From Couchioplanes caeruleus (GTDB lineage: Bacteria > Actinomycetota > Actinomycetes > Mycobacteriales > Micromonosporaceae), in assembly GCF_023499255.1 (NCBI RefSeq), contig NZ_CP092183.1, positions 6,816,501 through 6,880,500 on the forward strand: a stretch of 64,000 bases of DNA, read 5' to 3'. Both the position numbers and the translations under genes were made by a program. Within the stretch, counting starts at the first letter, position 1; each line of letters starts with the position of its first letter. Under the pieces are notes generated by a model. That model did no database searches. It was not told where the DNA came from and saw only the letters and a list, made by a program, of their open reading frames with translations. This document shows, piece after piece, positions 26,441-35,828 of the stretch.

Positions 26441-26873
26441 TGTGGTGCGTTACCCCTGGTCTCGGTGTGATGCTCGGTCAGCGCCCGCCGGTGATGACGG
26501 CCGCCGTTGCTGATGCCACGCCCTGTGACTCCGGGCCGGCCCCCTCAGTATCCCGCTCCGGCCCGCCGCCCGTCAGCGCGCCCACCCGGTCCGGCCCGGC
26601 CACCCCGCCGGGCGGCTGCCGGTGGCCCCTCGATCCGGCACGGCAACCCCGCGCGGAACGACCGGCCGCCCGCCGAGGCGCGGCCGTCGCGGCCTGAGCA
26701 ACCACCCGGCCCGGGCGCGGCCATCGTGCCCTGAGCGACCGCCCGGCCAGGGCGCGGCCACCCGTCGTGAGCAACCGCCCCCGGCCAGGCACGGCCACCC
26801 CGTCCTCCACGCTCCGACGCGGGGCGACCACCCGGCCGGCCCGGCGTGACCGCCGGGCCGTCGTGGGTGGCGG
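26441..26873. other. 433-bp intergenic region between ybeY and phoH with tandem repeats
   Basis: No convincing gene is present: short open frames on both strands are Pro/Arg/Gly-rich and start anywhere. The middle holds a degenerate tandem repeat (see 26677-26805). The very high GC argues against an obvious promoter. The first 40 bases upstream of ybeY hold its ribosome site region. Confidence 0.6.
26677..26805. repeat. Degenerate tandem repeat, about 37-38 bp, 3.4 copies
   Basis: Units begin near 26677, 26714, 26751 and 26789. They share GCGCGGCC near the start, a CCTGAGC- or GTGAGC-like middle and ACCRCCCGGCCAGG-type ends, with several mismatches. The repeat is noncoding and has no CRISPR-like spacers. 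Confidence 0.55.
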
Positions 26874-27932
<1,059 letters not shown>

Positions 27933-28189
27933 AGGGGCGGCCGTACGGCCTACGCCACCTGCTCTCTTTCTCATCCCCGCCATGGGTCGGCGGTGCGCCT
28001 AAGGATCGTGCCATCGTATCCGCTCGGGGCCCCCGCCGCCGAGGCGATTCCGGCCCGTTTCGGCGGCGTCCCGGAGCGCTCCGGCCGACCGTTTCCCGGC
28101 GCCGGCGACCGGCAGTCGAAGCGCCGGCGACGAGCGGCGGAAAAGCCTGCGGCCGGGCGATGAGCCGGGCACAAGCGGCAGCCGGCCGC

Positions 28190-29575
28190 TCAGCCCTGCG
28201 AGACCGGCACCCCGTCGAACGTCTCCTGCTGCCGGGTGAACCGGTACGTCGCCCAGTGCATCCGCACGACGCGTCCCTCTTCGTCCCGCGTCAGGCGGAG
28301 CAGCTCTCCCGCTTCGCGGCCGGAGACCGTCCGGAGCACGTCCGGCTGGTCCGCAAGGGGCCGGAACACCGACGGCGCCCGGTCGGCCGGGGCGTCGGCG
28401 GCGCGGGACTGGAGGGTGCCGGCGTGCCAGCTGAAGGTGTGCTGGAAGCCCTCGCTCCACCAGGGGCCGAGGATCGAGCGGTAGTGCGGGGGCGCGGGCG
28501 GGCCCGGTGACCAGGGGCGGATCTCGGCCGGGTCGGCCTCGGTGGCGAGGGCGAGCAGGTCGTGGACGAGGGCGTTGATCTCGGTGGCCGTGCCGGAGGA
28601 GGCGAGGACCGCCGCGCCGAGGGCGCCGGGGTTGCCGTCGCCGCCGCGGCGGCCGTACACGCCGGCGAGGAAGCCGGGCATGGCGCCGTCGTGGCCGACG
28701 TGCAGGACACGGCCGGCCTGGGGCACGAGGATGAGGCCGAGGCCGAAGCCCGCGGACCAGAGCGTCTCGTCGGTGGTCGTACGCGGCCAGCGCATCTCCT
28801 CGAGGGTGGCCGGGGCCAGCACCTTCGCGCCGGGGTCGATGAGCTCGGGGCTCGCCAGGAACGCCGCCCAGCGGGCCATGTCGGCGGCGGTGCTCCAGAT
28901 CTGCGCGGCCGGGGCGGCGCCGCCCATGTCGAGTTGCGGCTCGGGGCGGGCGGCGTCGGAGTAGGCGTCGACGAGGTAGCCGACCGCCGCGCGGGCGGTG
29001 GGCTCGACGGTGGTGGCGGTGAGGCCGAGCGGCTCGAGGATGCGTTCGGCCAGCACGGAAGCCCAGGTGCCACCGCGGAGGCGGGCGACCAGCTGGCCGA
29101 GGACCGCGACGCCGAGGTTGGAGTAGTGGAAGCGGCGGTTGGCGGGCAGAACGCGTTCCGCGCGGGCGAGGTCGTCGAGCAGTTGCCGGTCGTCGGGTGC
29201 GACGAGGACGTCCCAGACGTCGCCGTGGGGTTCACGCTGGTAGCCGGCGGTGTGCGACAGCAGGCTGCGGATCGTGGCGGTGCCGTGGGCGGGGACCTCG
29301 AGGTGGGCGGAGACCGGGTCGTCGAGGTCGAGGAGGCCGTCGTCGCGGGCCTGGAGGACGAGCACGGCGGTGAAGGTCTTGGTGACCGAGCCGATGCGGA
29401 AGCGGCTGTCCGCGTCCAGCGGGTGGGCCGGGTTGCCGGAGTCGCCGGCGGTGCAGGTCCACAGCTCGCGGTCGGCGCGGTGCAGGGCGACGGAGAGCGC
29501 GGGCACGCGGGCGTCGGCCTGAACCTTGCGGACGGCGTGCTCGAGGCGCCGCAGGGCGTTCGTCAGGGAGTCCAC
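28190..29575 (-). CDS. Serine hydrolase, beta-lactamase (class C-like) family
   Basis: The protein belongs to the serine beta-lactamase/D-Ala carboxypeptidase-like fold. Motif 1 is SVTKTF (SxxK with the catalytic Ser), motif 2 is YSNLG (YxN), and a C-terminal beta-rich domain of about 130 residues follows the catalytic half. No signal peptide is evident from the GTG at 29575, so it may be cytoplasmic. An ATG at 29605 would run seven bases into the divergent SDR gene and is less likely. Such proteins act as esterases or peptidases; the substrate is unknown. Confidence 0.85.
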   Translation of the reverse strand: MDSLTNALRRLEHAVRKVQADARVPALSVALHRADRELWTCTAGDSGNPAHPLDADSRFRIGSVTKTFTAVLVLQARDDGLLDLDDPVSAHLEVPAHGTATIRSLLSHTAGYQREPHGDVWDVLVAPDDRQLLDDLARAERVLPANRRFHYSNLGVAVLGQLVARLRGGTWASVLAERILEPLGLTATTVEPTARAAVGYLVDAYSDAARPEPQLDMGGAAPAAQIWSTAADMARWAAFLASPELIDPGAKVLAPATLEEMRWPRTTTDETLWSAGFGLGLILVPQAGRVLHVGHDGAMPGFLAGVYGRRGGDGNPGALGAAVLASSGTATEINALVHDLLALATEADPAEIRPWSPGPPAPPHYRSILGPWWSEGFQHTFSWHAGTLQSRAADAPADRAPSVFRPLADQPDVLRTVSGREAGELLRLTRDEEGRVVRMHWATYRFTRQQETFDGVPVSQG

Positions 29576-29586
29576 GACGGTGATCC

Positions 29587-29592
29587 TAGAGT
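29587..29592 (+). promoter_or_regulatory. Likely -10 element, leaderless start of the SDR gene
   Basis: TAGAGT fits the TAnnnT pattern and ends six bases before the ATG at 29599. No ribosome site lies between, so the transcript probably starts at the initiation codon. Confidence 0.45.
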
Positions 29593-29598
29593 GGCCGT

Positions 29599-30360
29599 AT
29601 GACACGTCGGGCGATCCTGGTGACCGGTTCCTCGCGCGGTATCGGACGGGCGATCGCCCAGAGGTTCGCGGCGGGTGGCGACCGGGTGGCGGTGCACCAC
29701 CGCGACTCCGCCGCGCTGGCGGAGCAGTTGGCGGCCGCGCTGCCCGGTGACGGGCACGTCGTGGTCCGGGCCGATCTGGCCGACCCGGATGCCGTACGGG
29801 ACATGGTCGACGACGCGGCGGCCGGGCTGGGCGGCCTGGACGTGCTGGTGAACAACGCCGGCGCGTTCGGCCGGGCGAACCCGCCGCACCCGGTGTTCGG
29901 CACGGCGTACGACGACTGGCAGGCGATGTGGCGCCGGACGTTCGACGTGAATCTGTTCGGGGCGGCGAACGCGGCGTGGGCGGCGGCTCAGCACATGCGC
30001 GAGCGCGGCGGGCGGATCGTCAACGTGTCCTCGCGCGGGGCGTTCCGCGGTGAGCCGGAGCAGCCCGCGTACGGCGCGAGCAAGGCGGCGCTGAACTCGA
30101 TGGCGCAGTCGCTCGCGGTGGCGCTGGCGCCGTACGGGATCGCGGTGGCGAACGTGGCGCCGGGCTTCGTCGAGACGGACATGACGAACGAGCACCTGAA
30201 GGCGGAGCGCGGGGCGGAGATCCGGGCGCAGAGCCCGTTCGGCCGGGTCGCGCGGCCGGAGGAGATCGCGAGCGCGGTGCACTGGCTGGCGTCGCCGGAG
30301 GCCGAGTGGGCGTCCGGCTCGATCATCGACCTGAACGGCGCCTCATACCTGCGTACGTAA
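29599..30360 (+). CDS. SDR-family NAD(P)-dependent oxidoreductase
   Basis: The 253-residue protein is a classical short-chain dehydrogenase. The cofactor motif is TGSSRGIG (about residues 9-16), NNAG at about 90, the catalytic Ser in VNVSSRG and YGASKAA for Tyr/Lys. An Arg follows the first strand region (HHRDSAA), which favours NADP(H). The substrate cannot be told; the FabG-like pattern fits many ketoreductases. It is directly upstream of the GH3 gene (33 nt), so they may be co-transcribed, though the GH3 gene has its own operator. Confidence 0.9.
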   Translation: MTRRAILVTGSSRGIGRAIAQRFAAGGDRVAVHHRDSAALAEQLAAALPGDGHVVVRADLADPDAVRDMVDDAAAGLGGLDVLVNNAGAFGRANPPHPVFGTAYDDWQAMWRRTFDVNLFGAANAAWAAAQHMRERGGRIVNVSSRGAFRGEPEQPAYGASKAALNSMAQSLAVALAPYGIAVANVAPGFVETDMTNEHLKAERGAEIRAQSPFGRVARPEEIASAVHWLASPEAEWASGSIIDLNGASYLRT

Positions 30361-30380
30361 GATCATCTGCAGCCGACGGA

Positions 30381-30394
30381 TGGGAGCGCTTCCA
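30381..30394 (+). promoter_or_regulatory. CebR-like LacI-family operator at the GH3 start codon
   Basis: TGGGAGCGCTTCCA differs at one base from TGGGAGCGCTCCCA, the CebR operator of streptomycetes that controls cellobiose genes. Its last base is the A of the ATG, and it also contains the gene's GGGAG ribosome site. A bound repressor would block transcription elongation or initiation. No LacI-family gene is present in this window, so the regulator must be elsewhere. Confidence 0.7.
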
Positions 30395-32784
30395 TGGACG
30401 ATCTGATCAAGCAGCTGACGCTGGAGGAAAAGGTGTCGCTGCTCGGCGGCCAGGATTTCTGGTCGCTGCCCGCGATCCCCCGCATCGGCCTGCGCTCGCT
30501 GGTGATGTCCGACGGCCCGATCGGCGTGCGCGGCACCGGGTGGGCACCCGAGGACCCGTCCATCGCGCTGCCCAGTCCCACCGCGCTCGCCGCCACCTGG
30601 GATCCCGCGCTGGCCCGGACGGCCGGCAGCCTGCTCGGCCAGGAGTCGCGCCGCAAGGACGTGCACGTGCTGCTCGGCCCGACCGTCAACCTGCAGCGCA
30701 CCCCGCTGGGCGGCCGGCATTTCGAGTGCTACTCCGAGGACCCGCTGCTCAGCGGTGAGATCGCGGTCGGTTTCGTCGAGGGGGTGCAGGCGCACGGCGT
30801 CGGCACGACGGTCAAGCATTTGGTGGGCAACGACTTCGAGACCGACCGGATGACCGTCGACGTCCGCATCGGCGAGCGCGCGCTGCGTGAGATCTACCTG
30901 GCGCCGTTCGAGCGCGTCGTCGCCGCCGGCGGCTGGGGCCTGATGAGCGCGTACAACGGGGTGAACGGCCTGCCGATGGCCTCGAACGGCCGGTTGCAGT
31001 CCGACGTGCTGAAGGACGAGTGGGGTTTCGACGGCATCGTGGTCTCGGACTGGCGTGCCGCCCGCGACACCGTCGGCGCGGCCCTGGGCGGCCTCGACAT
31101 CGCCATGCCGGCGATGGAGAACCCCTGGGGCGAGAAGCTGGTCGCGGCGGTGCGCGCCGGCGAGGTGCCGGAAGAGCTGATCGATGACAAGGTACGCCGG
31201 GTGCTGCGGCTGGCGGCTCGCGTCGGCGTGCTGGACGGCGTACCCGGGGCGGTGTCGTCTCCCCCCGCGGACCTGGACGGGAGCGCCGTGGCGCACGAGG
31301 TCGCGGCCCGGTCCTTCGTGCTGGCGCGCAACGAGCACTTCGCGCTCCCGCTGGAGCCGGCGGCGCTCAACAGGATCGCGGTGATCGGCGCGCTGGCGAC
31401 CGACGCGCGGGTGCTCGGCGGCGGCAGCGCCCAGGTGACGCCGCCGCACGTGATCTCACCCCTCGAGGGGCTCACCCGCGCGCTGCCCGGCGTCGACGTG
31501 GCCCACGCGGTGGGCGCGGACCCGCGGCCGTTCCTGCCGGCGCTGCCGCAGGAGACGGCGGTGACGCTGCTCGGCGCGGACCACGCGTTCACCGTGCCGC
31601 TCGCGGCCGTGCGCTGGATCGGCGATCTGCCGGGCGGTATCGCCCCGGAGACGGTCACCGGGCTGGAACTGCGCACCACGTTCACCCCCCAGCAGGACGG
31701 CGAGCACACCTTCGCGGTCTCCGGCTTCGGCACCTTCGAGCTGATCGTGGGCGAGGAGTCGCTCTACTCCGGCACGCTGCACCCGCCGGGCACCGGACGG
31801 GCCGACCTGCTGCTGTCGCCGAAGGAGCAGCGCGCGGGCGTGACGCTGGCTGCGGGCGTACCCGTGGAGGTGACGCTGCGGCAGACCATCAAGCCGGGGA
31901 TGGCGCACACGGTCTCCGCGACGCTGGGCCACCAGGCCCCCGGCGTCTCGGCCGACAGCCTGCTCGCCGAGGCGGTGGAGCTGGCCCGCGAGTCCGACGT
32001 GGCGATCGTCGTGGTCGGCACCACCGAGCAGGTGGAGTCGGAGGGCTTCGACCGGACGTCGCTGGAGCTGCCGGGCAACCAGGACGAGCTGGTGGTCCGC
32101 GTCGCCGCGGCCAACCCCCGCACGATCGTGGTGGTCAACGCGGGCTCGCCGGTGCTGCTGCCGTGGGCCGACGACGTGGCGGCGGTGCTGCTGACCTGGT
32201 TCCCCGGCCAGGAGGCCGGGGCGGCGCTGGCCGACGTGCTGCTGGGCGTCGCGGAGCCGGGCGGGCGCCTGCCCACCACGTGGCCGCGCCGCGAGCAGGA
32301 CTGCCCGATCCTGCACGTGACGCCCCGCGACGGCGTCGTCGAGTACGACGAGGGCGTCTTCATCGGATACCGGGCCTGGGACCGCGCGGGCACGCCGCCG
32401 CTGTACGCCTTCGGCCACGGCCTCGGCTACACCACCTGGCGGTACGAGACGCTCGAGGTGTCGCCCACCGAGGCGGTCGTGTCGCTGACGAACACCGGCG
32501 CGCGGGCGGGTCGCGAGGTGGTGCAGGTGTACGCGGGCCCGGCGGGCGTCACGCCGGAGGGCATCGGCGCCGACGGGGTGTCCCCGCAGCGCCCGGCCCG
32601 CTGGCTCGCGGGCTTCGCACCGGTCGAGGCGCACCCGGGCGAGACGGTGACGGTACGCATCCCGCTGCCGGAGCGCACGTGGCAGGTGTGGGACGGCGGC
32701 TGGCGGACGATCCCGGGGGCGTACGCGCTCACCGCCGCGCACGCCCTCGACGATCCGCGCCTGACCGCCTCGCTGGAGCTGTAG
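30394..32784 (+). CDS. GH3 beta-glucosidase with PA14 and fibronectin-like domains
   Basis: Glycoside hydrolase family 3 enzymes cleave beta-glucosides from the non-reducing end. The 796-residue protein has the N-terminal barrel (about 1-285) with the catalytic nucleophile Asp in GIVVSDWRA (about 218). An alpha/beta sandwich carries the likely acid/base region. A PA14-like beta insert lies at about 395-525 (ELRTTFTPQQDGEHTFAVSG). The C-terminal fibronectin III-like domain ends at about 790. No signal peptide is present, so it acts on imported sugars such as cellobiose. The start is supported by a GGGAG site. A CebR-like operator at the start suggests cellobiose control. Confidence 0.93.
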   Translation: MDDLIKQLTLEEKVSLLGGQDFWSLPAIPRIGLRSLVMSDGPIGVRGTGWAPEDPSIALPSPTALAATWDPALARTAGSLLGQESRRKDVHVLLGPTVNLQRTPLGGRHFECYSEDPLLSGEIAVGFVEGVQAHGVGTTVKHLVGNDFETDRMTVDVRIGERALREIYLAPFERVVAAGGWGLMSAYNGVNGLPMASNGRLQSDVLKDEWGFDGIVVSDWRAARDTVGAALGGLDIAMPAMENPWGEKLVAAVRAGEVPEELIDDKVRRVLRLAARVGVLDGVPGAVSSPPADLDGSAVAHEVAARSFVLARNEHFALPLEPAALNRIAVIGALATDARVLGGGSAQVTPPHVISPLEGLTRALPGVDVAHAVGADPRPFLPALPQETAVTLLGADHAFTVPLAAVRWIGDLPGGIAPETVTGLELRTTFTPQQDGEHTFAVSGFGTFELIVGEESLYSGTLHPPGTGRADLLLSPKEQRAGVTLAAGVPVEVTLRQTIKPGMAHTVSATLGHQAPGVSADSLLAEAVELARESDVAIVVVGTTEQVESEGFDRTSLELPGNQDELVVRVAAANPRTIVVVNAGSPVLLPWADDVAAVLLTWFPGQEAGAALADVLLGVAEPGGRLPTTWPRREQDCPILHVTPRDGVVEYDEGVFIGYRAWDRAGTPPLYAFGHGLGYTTWRYETLEVSPTEAVVSLTNTGARAGREVVQVYAGPAGVTPEGIGADGVSPQRPARWLAGFAPVEAHPGETVTVRIPLPERTWQVWDGGWRTIPGAYALTAAHALDDPRLTASLEL

Positions 32785-32790
32785 AAAGGC

Positions 32791-32824
32791 GTCAGCCCTC
32801 GTCGCGGGTGCGACGGGGGCTGAC
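32791..32824. terminator. Strong bidirectional hairpin terminator
   Basis: GTCAGCCCTCGTCGC (32791-32805) pairs with GCGACGGGGGCTGAC (32810-32824), a 15-bp stem with one T-G wobble and a 4-nt loop. It separates the convergent GH3 and small membrane gene and also marks the left side of the siderophore region. Confidence 0.8.
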
Positions 32825-32828
32825 CGCC

Positions 32829-33290
32829 TCAGCTTTCGTCGCGGGTGACGACGAGGTCGAGGCCCTTGGCGCTGTCGTTGGTCCAGACCACCGTGTAGCC
32901 CGGCCACTCGCCCTCGAGCTGGCCGTCGGCGCCGACCGTGGAGGTCATCCGGGAGCTGAGCGCGCCGGGGACGCCGAGCGTGTCGAACACACAGGTCATG
33001 GCCGCGTCGCTGAGGCCGACCGGGAACTTGTCACCGGCGCCGTTGACGGTCAGCTTGCGGTTCTTGTCGGAGAGCTTGAGGCCCTCCTTGGCGGGGTCGC
33101 ACTTGTCGGCCGCGGTGAGCAGCGGGTCCGCCTCGGAGGCGGCGACGGGGGCCGGGCTCTCGTCCCCGCCCCCGATCAGCTTGGGGACCAGGACGACCCC
33201 GAGGGCGACGAGGAAGACGGCGAGGAGCACCCACGGCAGCGGACTTCGCTTGCGGGTGTGTTCGGCGGCGGGATGGCGGGGCTGAGTCAT
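32829..33290 (-). CDS. Membrane-anchored secreted protein of unknown function
   Basis: I do not recognise this 153-residue protein. After a short basic cytoplasmic tail (RHPAAEHTRKRSPLP) comes one membrane helix (about 21-40, VLLAVFLVALGVVLVPKLI), then an external domain with two Cys (about 64 and 100) that may form a disulfide. The domain has KLTVNGAGDKFPVGLSDAAM and GYTVVWTNDSAKGLDLVVT. The ATG at 33290 has an AGGAC site six bases upstream; a GTG at 33296 is alternative. It lies just left of the siderophore genes and shows no iron box. Confidence 0.65.
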   Translation of the reverse strand: MTQPRHPAAEHTRKRSPLPWVLLAVFLVALGVVLVPKLIGGGDESPAPVAASEADPLLTAADKCDPAKEGLKLSDKNRKLTVNGAGDKFPVGLSDAAMTCVFDTLGVPGALSSRMTSTVGADGQLEGEWPGYTVVWTNDSAKGLDLVVTRDES

Positions 33291-33465
33291 GAACACGTCC
33301 TAGGGCGTCGAGGGGGAGGGATCAACGCGCGGACGAAGTTTCCTCCGCGTACCGAATCAGGACAACGATCAAGCACCGAACTGGCCGAACGGATGAGTCG
33401 ACATTGGAAAACAGTGCTAACCGACCCCCCAAGATTTTTCCGGGAGAACCCGGGCAGGCGCGGGG

Positions 33466-34770
33466 TCAGGCCGGCACGAGGGAGGCCGGGGCGGCGCGCC
33501 GGGCGAGCACCGACTCGAGGATCTCGCCGACCCGGACGGCCGTGTTCGACAGCAGCGCCGACGTGATGCCGTGGCTGTGTTCCGTACCGCCCTGGAGGTA
33601 GACGCCGACCCGCAGACGCGGGTCGGTGGCGGCGCGGTAGTCCCGCCCGACCTTCGGCCGGCCCTGCTCGTCGCGCAGGCAGAGACCCGCGATGCCGCCG
33701 AGGACCGCGTACGGGTCGGCCTGGTGGTATCCGGTCGCGCACACGAGGACGTCGGCGTCCAGCGTCGTGACCTCCCCGGTGAGCAGCGACCGGACGGTGG
33801 CGGTCACGCCGGTCGGCCCGTCGGTGACCTGGGTGAGCCGGGAGACGTTCAGCATCCGCAGGCGTTCCCGGCCCAGGACCTTCTCCTGGTACGCCCGCCG
33901 GTACAGGTCGTTGATGAGGTCGATGTCCACCACGGAGTAGTTGGTGTTCCCGTGGTACTCCATCAGCAGCTGCTTGACGCTCTCCGGCGCGCGGTAGAAC
34001 TCGTCGACGGCGTCCGGGTCGAAGATCCGGTTGGCGAACGCGCTGTCGTCGGCCGGCGAGTAGCCGTAACGGGAGAACACGGCGTACACCTCGGCCTCGG
34101 GGAACTCGCCGTGCAGCGTGGCGACGGCCTCGGCCGCGCTCTGCCCGGCGCCGACCACGACGAAGCGGCGCGGCCGTGCGTCGCGGATGCCGGGAAGGTT
34201 GTGCAGCAGGTCGCTGGTGTGCCAGATCCGCGGCGACGCGGTGATCCCCTCGGGCAGCCGCGGCCGCAGCCCGGTGCCGACGACGAGGTTGCGGGCCCGG
34301 TGGGTGACGAGCCGGCCGGCCCGGCGGGCGAGCACGTCGACCGCGGTGACGTCGCCGGCCGCGTCCTCGACCGGGGTCACCGACAGCACCTCGGCGTCGT
34401 ACGTGACCTGGCCGGCGACCTGCTCGGCGGCCCAGGCGAAGTAGTCGTGGAACTCCACCCGCAGCGGGAACAGGTTCTTGTGGTTGATGAAGTCCACGAG
34501 CCGGCCGCGGCTGTGCAGGTACCGCAGGAAGCTGAACTCGCTCGTGGGGTTCCGCAGCGTCACCAGGTCCTTGAGGAACGACACCTGCATGGTGGCGTCG
34601 TCCAGGAGCATCCCCCGGTGCCAGCCGAACGCGGGCTGCCGTTCGAGGAAGCGGGCGGTGACGCCGCCACCCGGCCCGGCGCCGTCGTTGTGCTCGGTCA
34701 CGGCGATGGCCATGGCGAGGTTCGACGGGCCGAAGCCGATTCCCACGACATCGAGTTCAGGCTCAGACAT
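33466..34770 (-). CDS. L-ornithine N5-monooxygenase (siderophore)
   Basis: This FAD- and NADPH-dependent enzyme hydroxylates the side-chain nitrogen of ornithine to give N5-hydroxyornithine. The 434-residue length suits the SidA/PvdA/CchB family. FAD binding is shown by VVGIGFGPSNLAMAIAV, the family motif NPTSEFSFLRYLHSRGRLVDF follows, the NADP site is VVVGAGQSAAEAVATL, and DVLVCATGYHQADPYA precedes the C-terminus. It has a GGAGG site before the ATG. It is divergent from the formyltransferase, and the iron box at 34812-34830 lies between them. It would supply three hydroxyornithine units to the NRPS. Confidence 0.93.
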   Translation of the reverse strand: MSEPELDVVGIGFGPSNLAMAIAVTEHNDGAGPGGGVTARFLERQPAFGWHRGMLLDDATMQVSFLKDLVTLRNPTSEFSFLRYLHSRGRLVDFINHKNLFPLRVEFHDYFAWAAEQVAGQVTYDAEVLSVTPVEDAAGDVTAVDVLARRAGRLVTHRARNLVVGTGLRPRLPEGITASPRIWHTSDLLHNLPGIRDARPRRFVVVGAGQSAAEAVATLHGEFPEAEVYAVFSRYGYSPADDSAFANRIFDPDAVDEFYRAPESVKQLLMEYHGNTNYSVVDIDLINDLYRRAYQEKVLGRERLRMLNVSRLTQVTDGPTGVTATVRSLLTGEVTTLDADVLVCATGYHQADPYAVLGGIAGLCLRDEQGRPKVGRDYRAATDPRLRVGVYLQGGTEHSHGITSALLSNTAVRVGEILESVLARRAAPASLVPA

Positions 34771-34811
34771 GACCGTCCCCTCCGGCGGCGGGGCCGACCT
34801 GACCCCGAGGT

Positions 34812-34830
34812 GTTGGTTAGCCTAACCTAA
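34812..34830. promoter_or_regulatory. Iron box (IdeR/DmdR1-type) in the divergent hydroxylase/formyltransferase promoter
   Basis: GTTGGTTAGCCTAACCTAA matches the 19-bp DtxR-family consensus TTAGGTTAGGCTAACCTAA with three mismatches (positions 1, 3 and the central G/C). It is positioned to repress both divergent genes when iron is plentiful. The iron-dependent repressor gene itself is not in this window. Confidence 0.9.
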
Positions 34831-34873
34831 GCAACGGCGCGGTCCGCAGAGCCTGCTTGAGGGAGAAGAATCC

Positions 34874-35824
34874 ATGCGAGTCGTCATGTTCGGTTTCCAG
34901 ACGTGGGGACACCGCACCCTGCAGGCACTGCTGGAGTCGGAACACGAGGTCGTCATGGTGGTCACCCACCCGCGCGGCGAAGGGGCGTACGAGAAGGTCT
35001 GGTCCGATTCGGTCGAGGAGCTCGCGGCGTCCGCCGGCGTCCCGGTGCTCGTCCGCGACCGGCCGGACGACGACGAGCTGTACGACGCTCTCAAACAGGC
35101 CGCCCCTGACGTCATCGTCGCCACCAACTGGCGCACCTGGATCCCGCCGCGCGTCTTCGGCCTGCCCGCCTTCGGGACGCTCAACGTGCACGACGCGCTG
35201 CTGCCGGCGTACGCGGGCTTCTCGCCCCTGATCTGGGCCCTTCTCAACGACGAGAGGGAGGTCGGCGTGACCGCGCACCTGATGGACGAGACCCTCGACG
35301 CGGGCCCGATCGTGCTGCAGCGCGCGATCCCGGTCGGCCCCACGGACACGGCGACGGACCTGTTCCACCGCACGCTCGCTCTCTTCGGCCCGATCACCGT
35401 GGACGGGCTCGCCGAGATCGCCACCGGCCGCCGCGACTTCACCCCGCAGGACCGCTCCCGGGCCAGCTTCTTCCACAAGCGCTCGGAGGAGGACATCCGC
35501 ATCGACTGGACCTGGACGGCCGAGGAGCTGTCCCGCCTCGTCCGGGCCCAGTCCGCGCCCTATCCGCAGGCGTTCTGCTTCCACAAGGGCCGCCGCCTCG
35601 AGATCGTCCGGGCGGGCGTGTCGGCGGCCGTGTACGGCGGCACCCCGGGCCGCATCTTCTACCGCGAGGGCGACGGCGTGGCGGTAGTCGCGGGAGCGGA
35701 CGCCCGGCGCGGCCGCAGCAGGGCTCTGCTCATCGAAGAGGTACGCACCGACGACGGCACCGAGCTGGCGGCCCCCGACTACTTCACGACGATGGGCGGC
35801 TACCTGACGAGCTTCCCCCGCTGA
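34874..35824 (+). CDS. N5-hydroxyornithine formyltransferase (siderophore)
   Basis: The enzyme transfers a formyl group from formyl-tetrahydrofolate to N5-hydroxyornithine, giving the formyl-hydroxamate starter unit. The 316-residue protein belongs to the methionyl-tRNA formyltransferase family. The catalytic triad is visible: LNVHDALLP (Asn and His near residues 105 and 107) and DETLDAGP (Asp near 144). The C-terminal domain is shortened relative to Fmt and lacks the usual tRNA-binding character, as in CchA- and FxbA-type enzymes. AGGGAGAAG precedes the ATG. It is under the divergent iron box, and the first adenylation domain of the NRPS is coded for its product. Confidence 0.9.
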   Translation: MRVVMFGFQTWGHRTLQALLESEHEVVMVVTHPRGEGAYEKVWSDSVEELAASAGVPVLVRDRPDDDELYDALKQAAPDVIVATNWRTWIPPRVFGLPAFGTLNVHDALLPAYAGFSPLIWALLNDEREVGVTAHLMDETLDAGPIVLQRAIPVGPTDTATDLFHRTLALFGPITVDGLAEIATGRRDFTPQDRSRASFFHKRSEEDIRIDWTWTAEELSRLVRAQSAPYPQAFCFHKGRRLEIVRAGVSAAVYGGTPGRIFYREGDGVAVVAGADARRGRSRALLIEEVRTDDGTELAAPDYFTTMGGYLTSFPR

Positions 35825-35828
35825 CCCG

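Noticed and set aside
26478..26831. 117-codon minus-strand frame between ybeY and phoH
   Set aside because: Composition is Arg/Gly/Pro only and follows the tandem repeat; no ribosome site.
33424..33440. Short CCGGG/CCCGG hairpin downstream of the monooxygenase
   Set aside because: Only a 5-bp stem, with its T-tract on the wrong side for the minus-strand gene.
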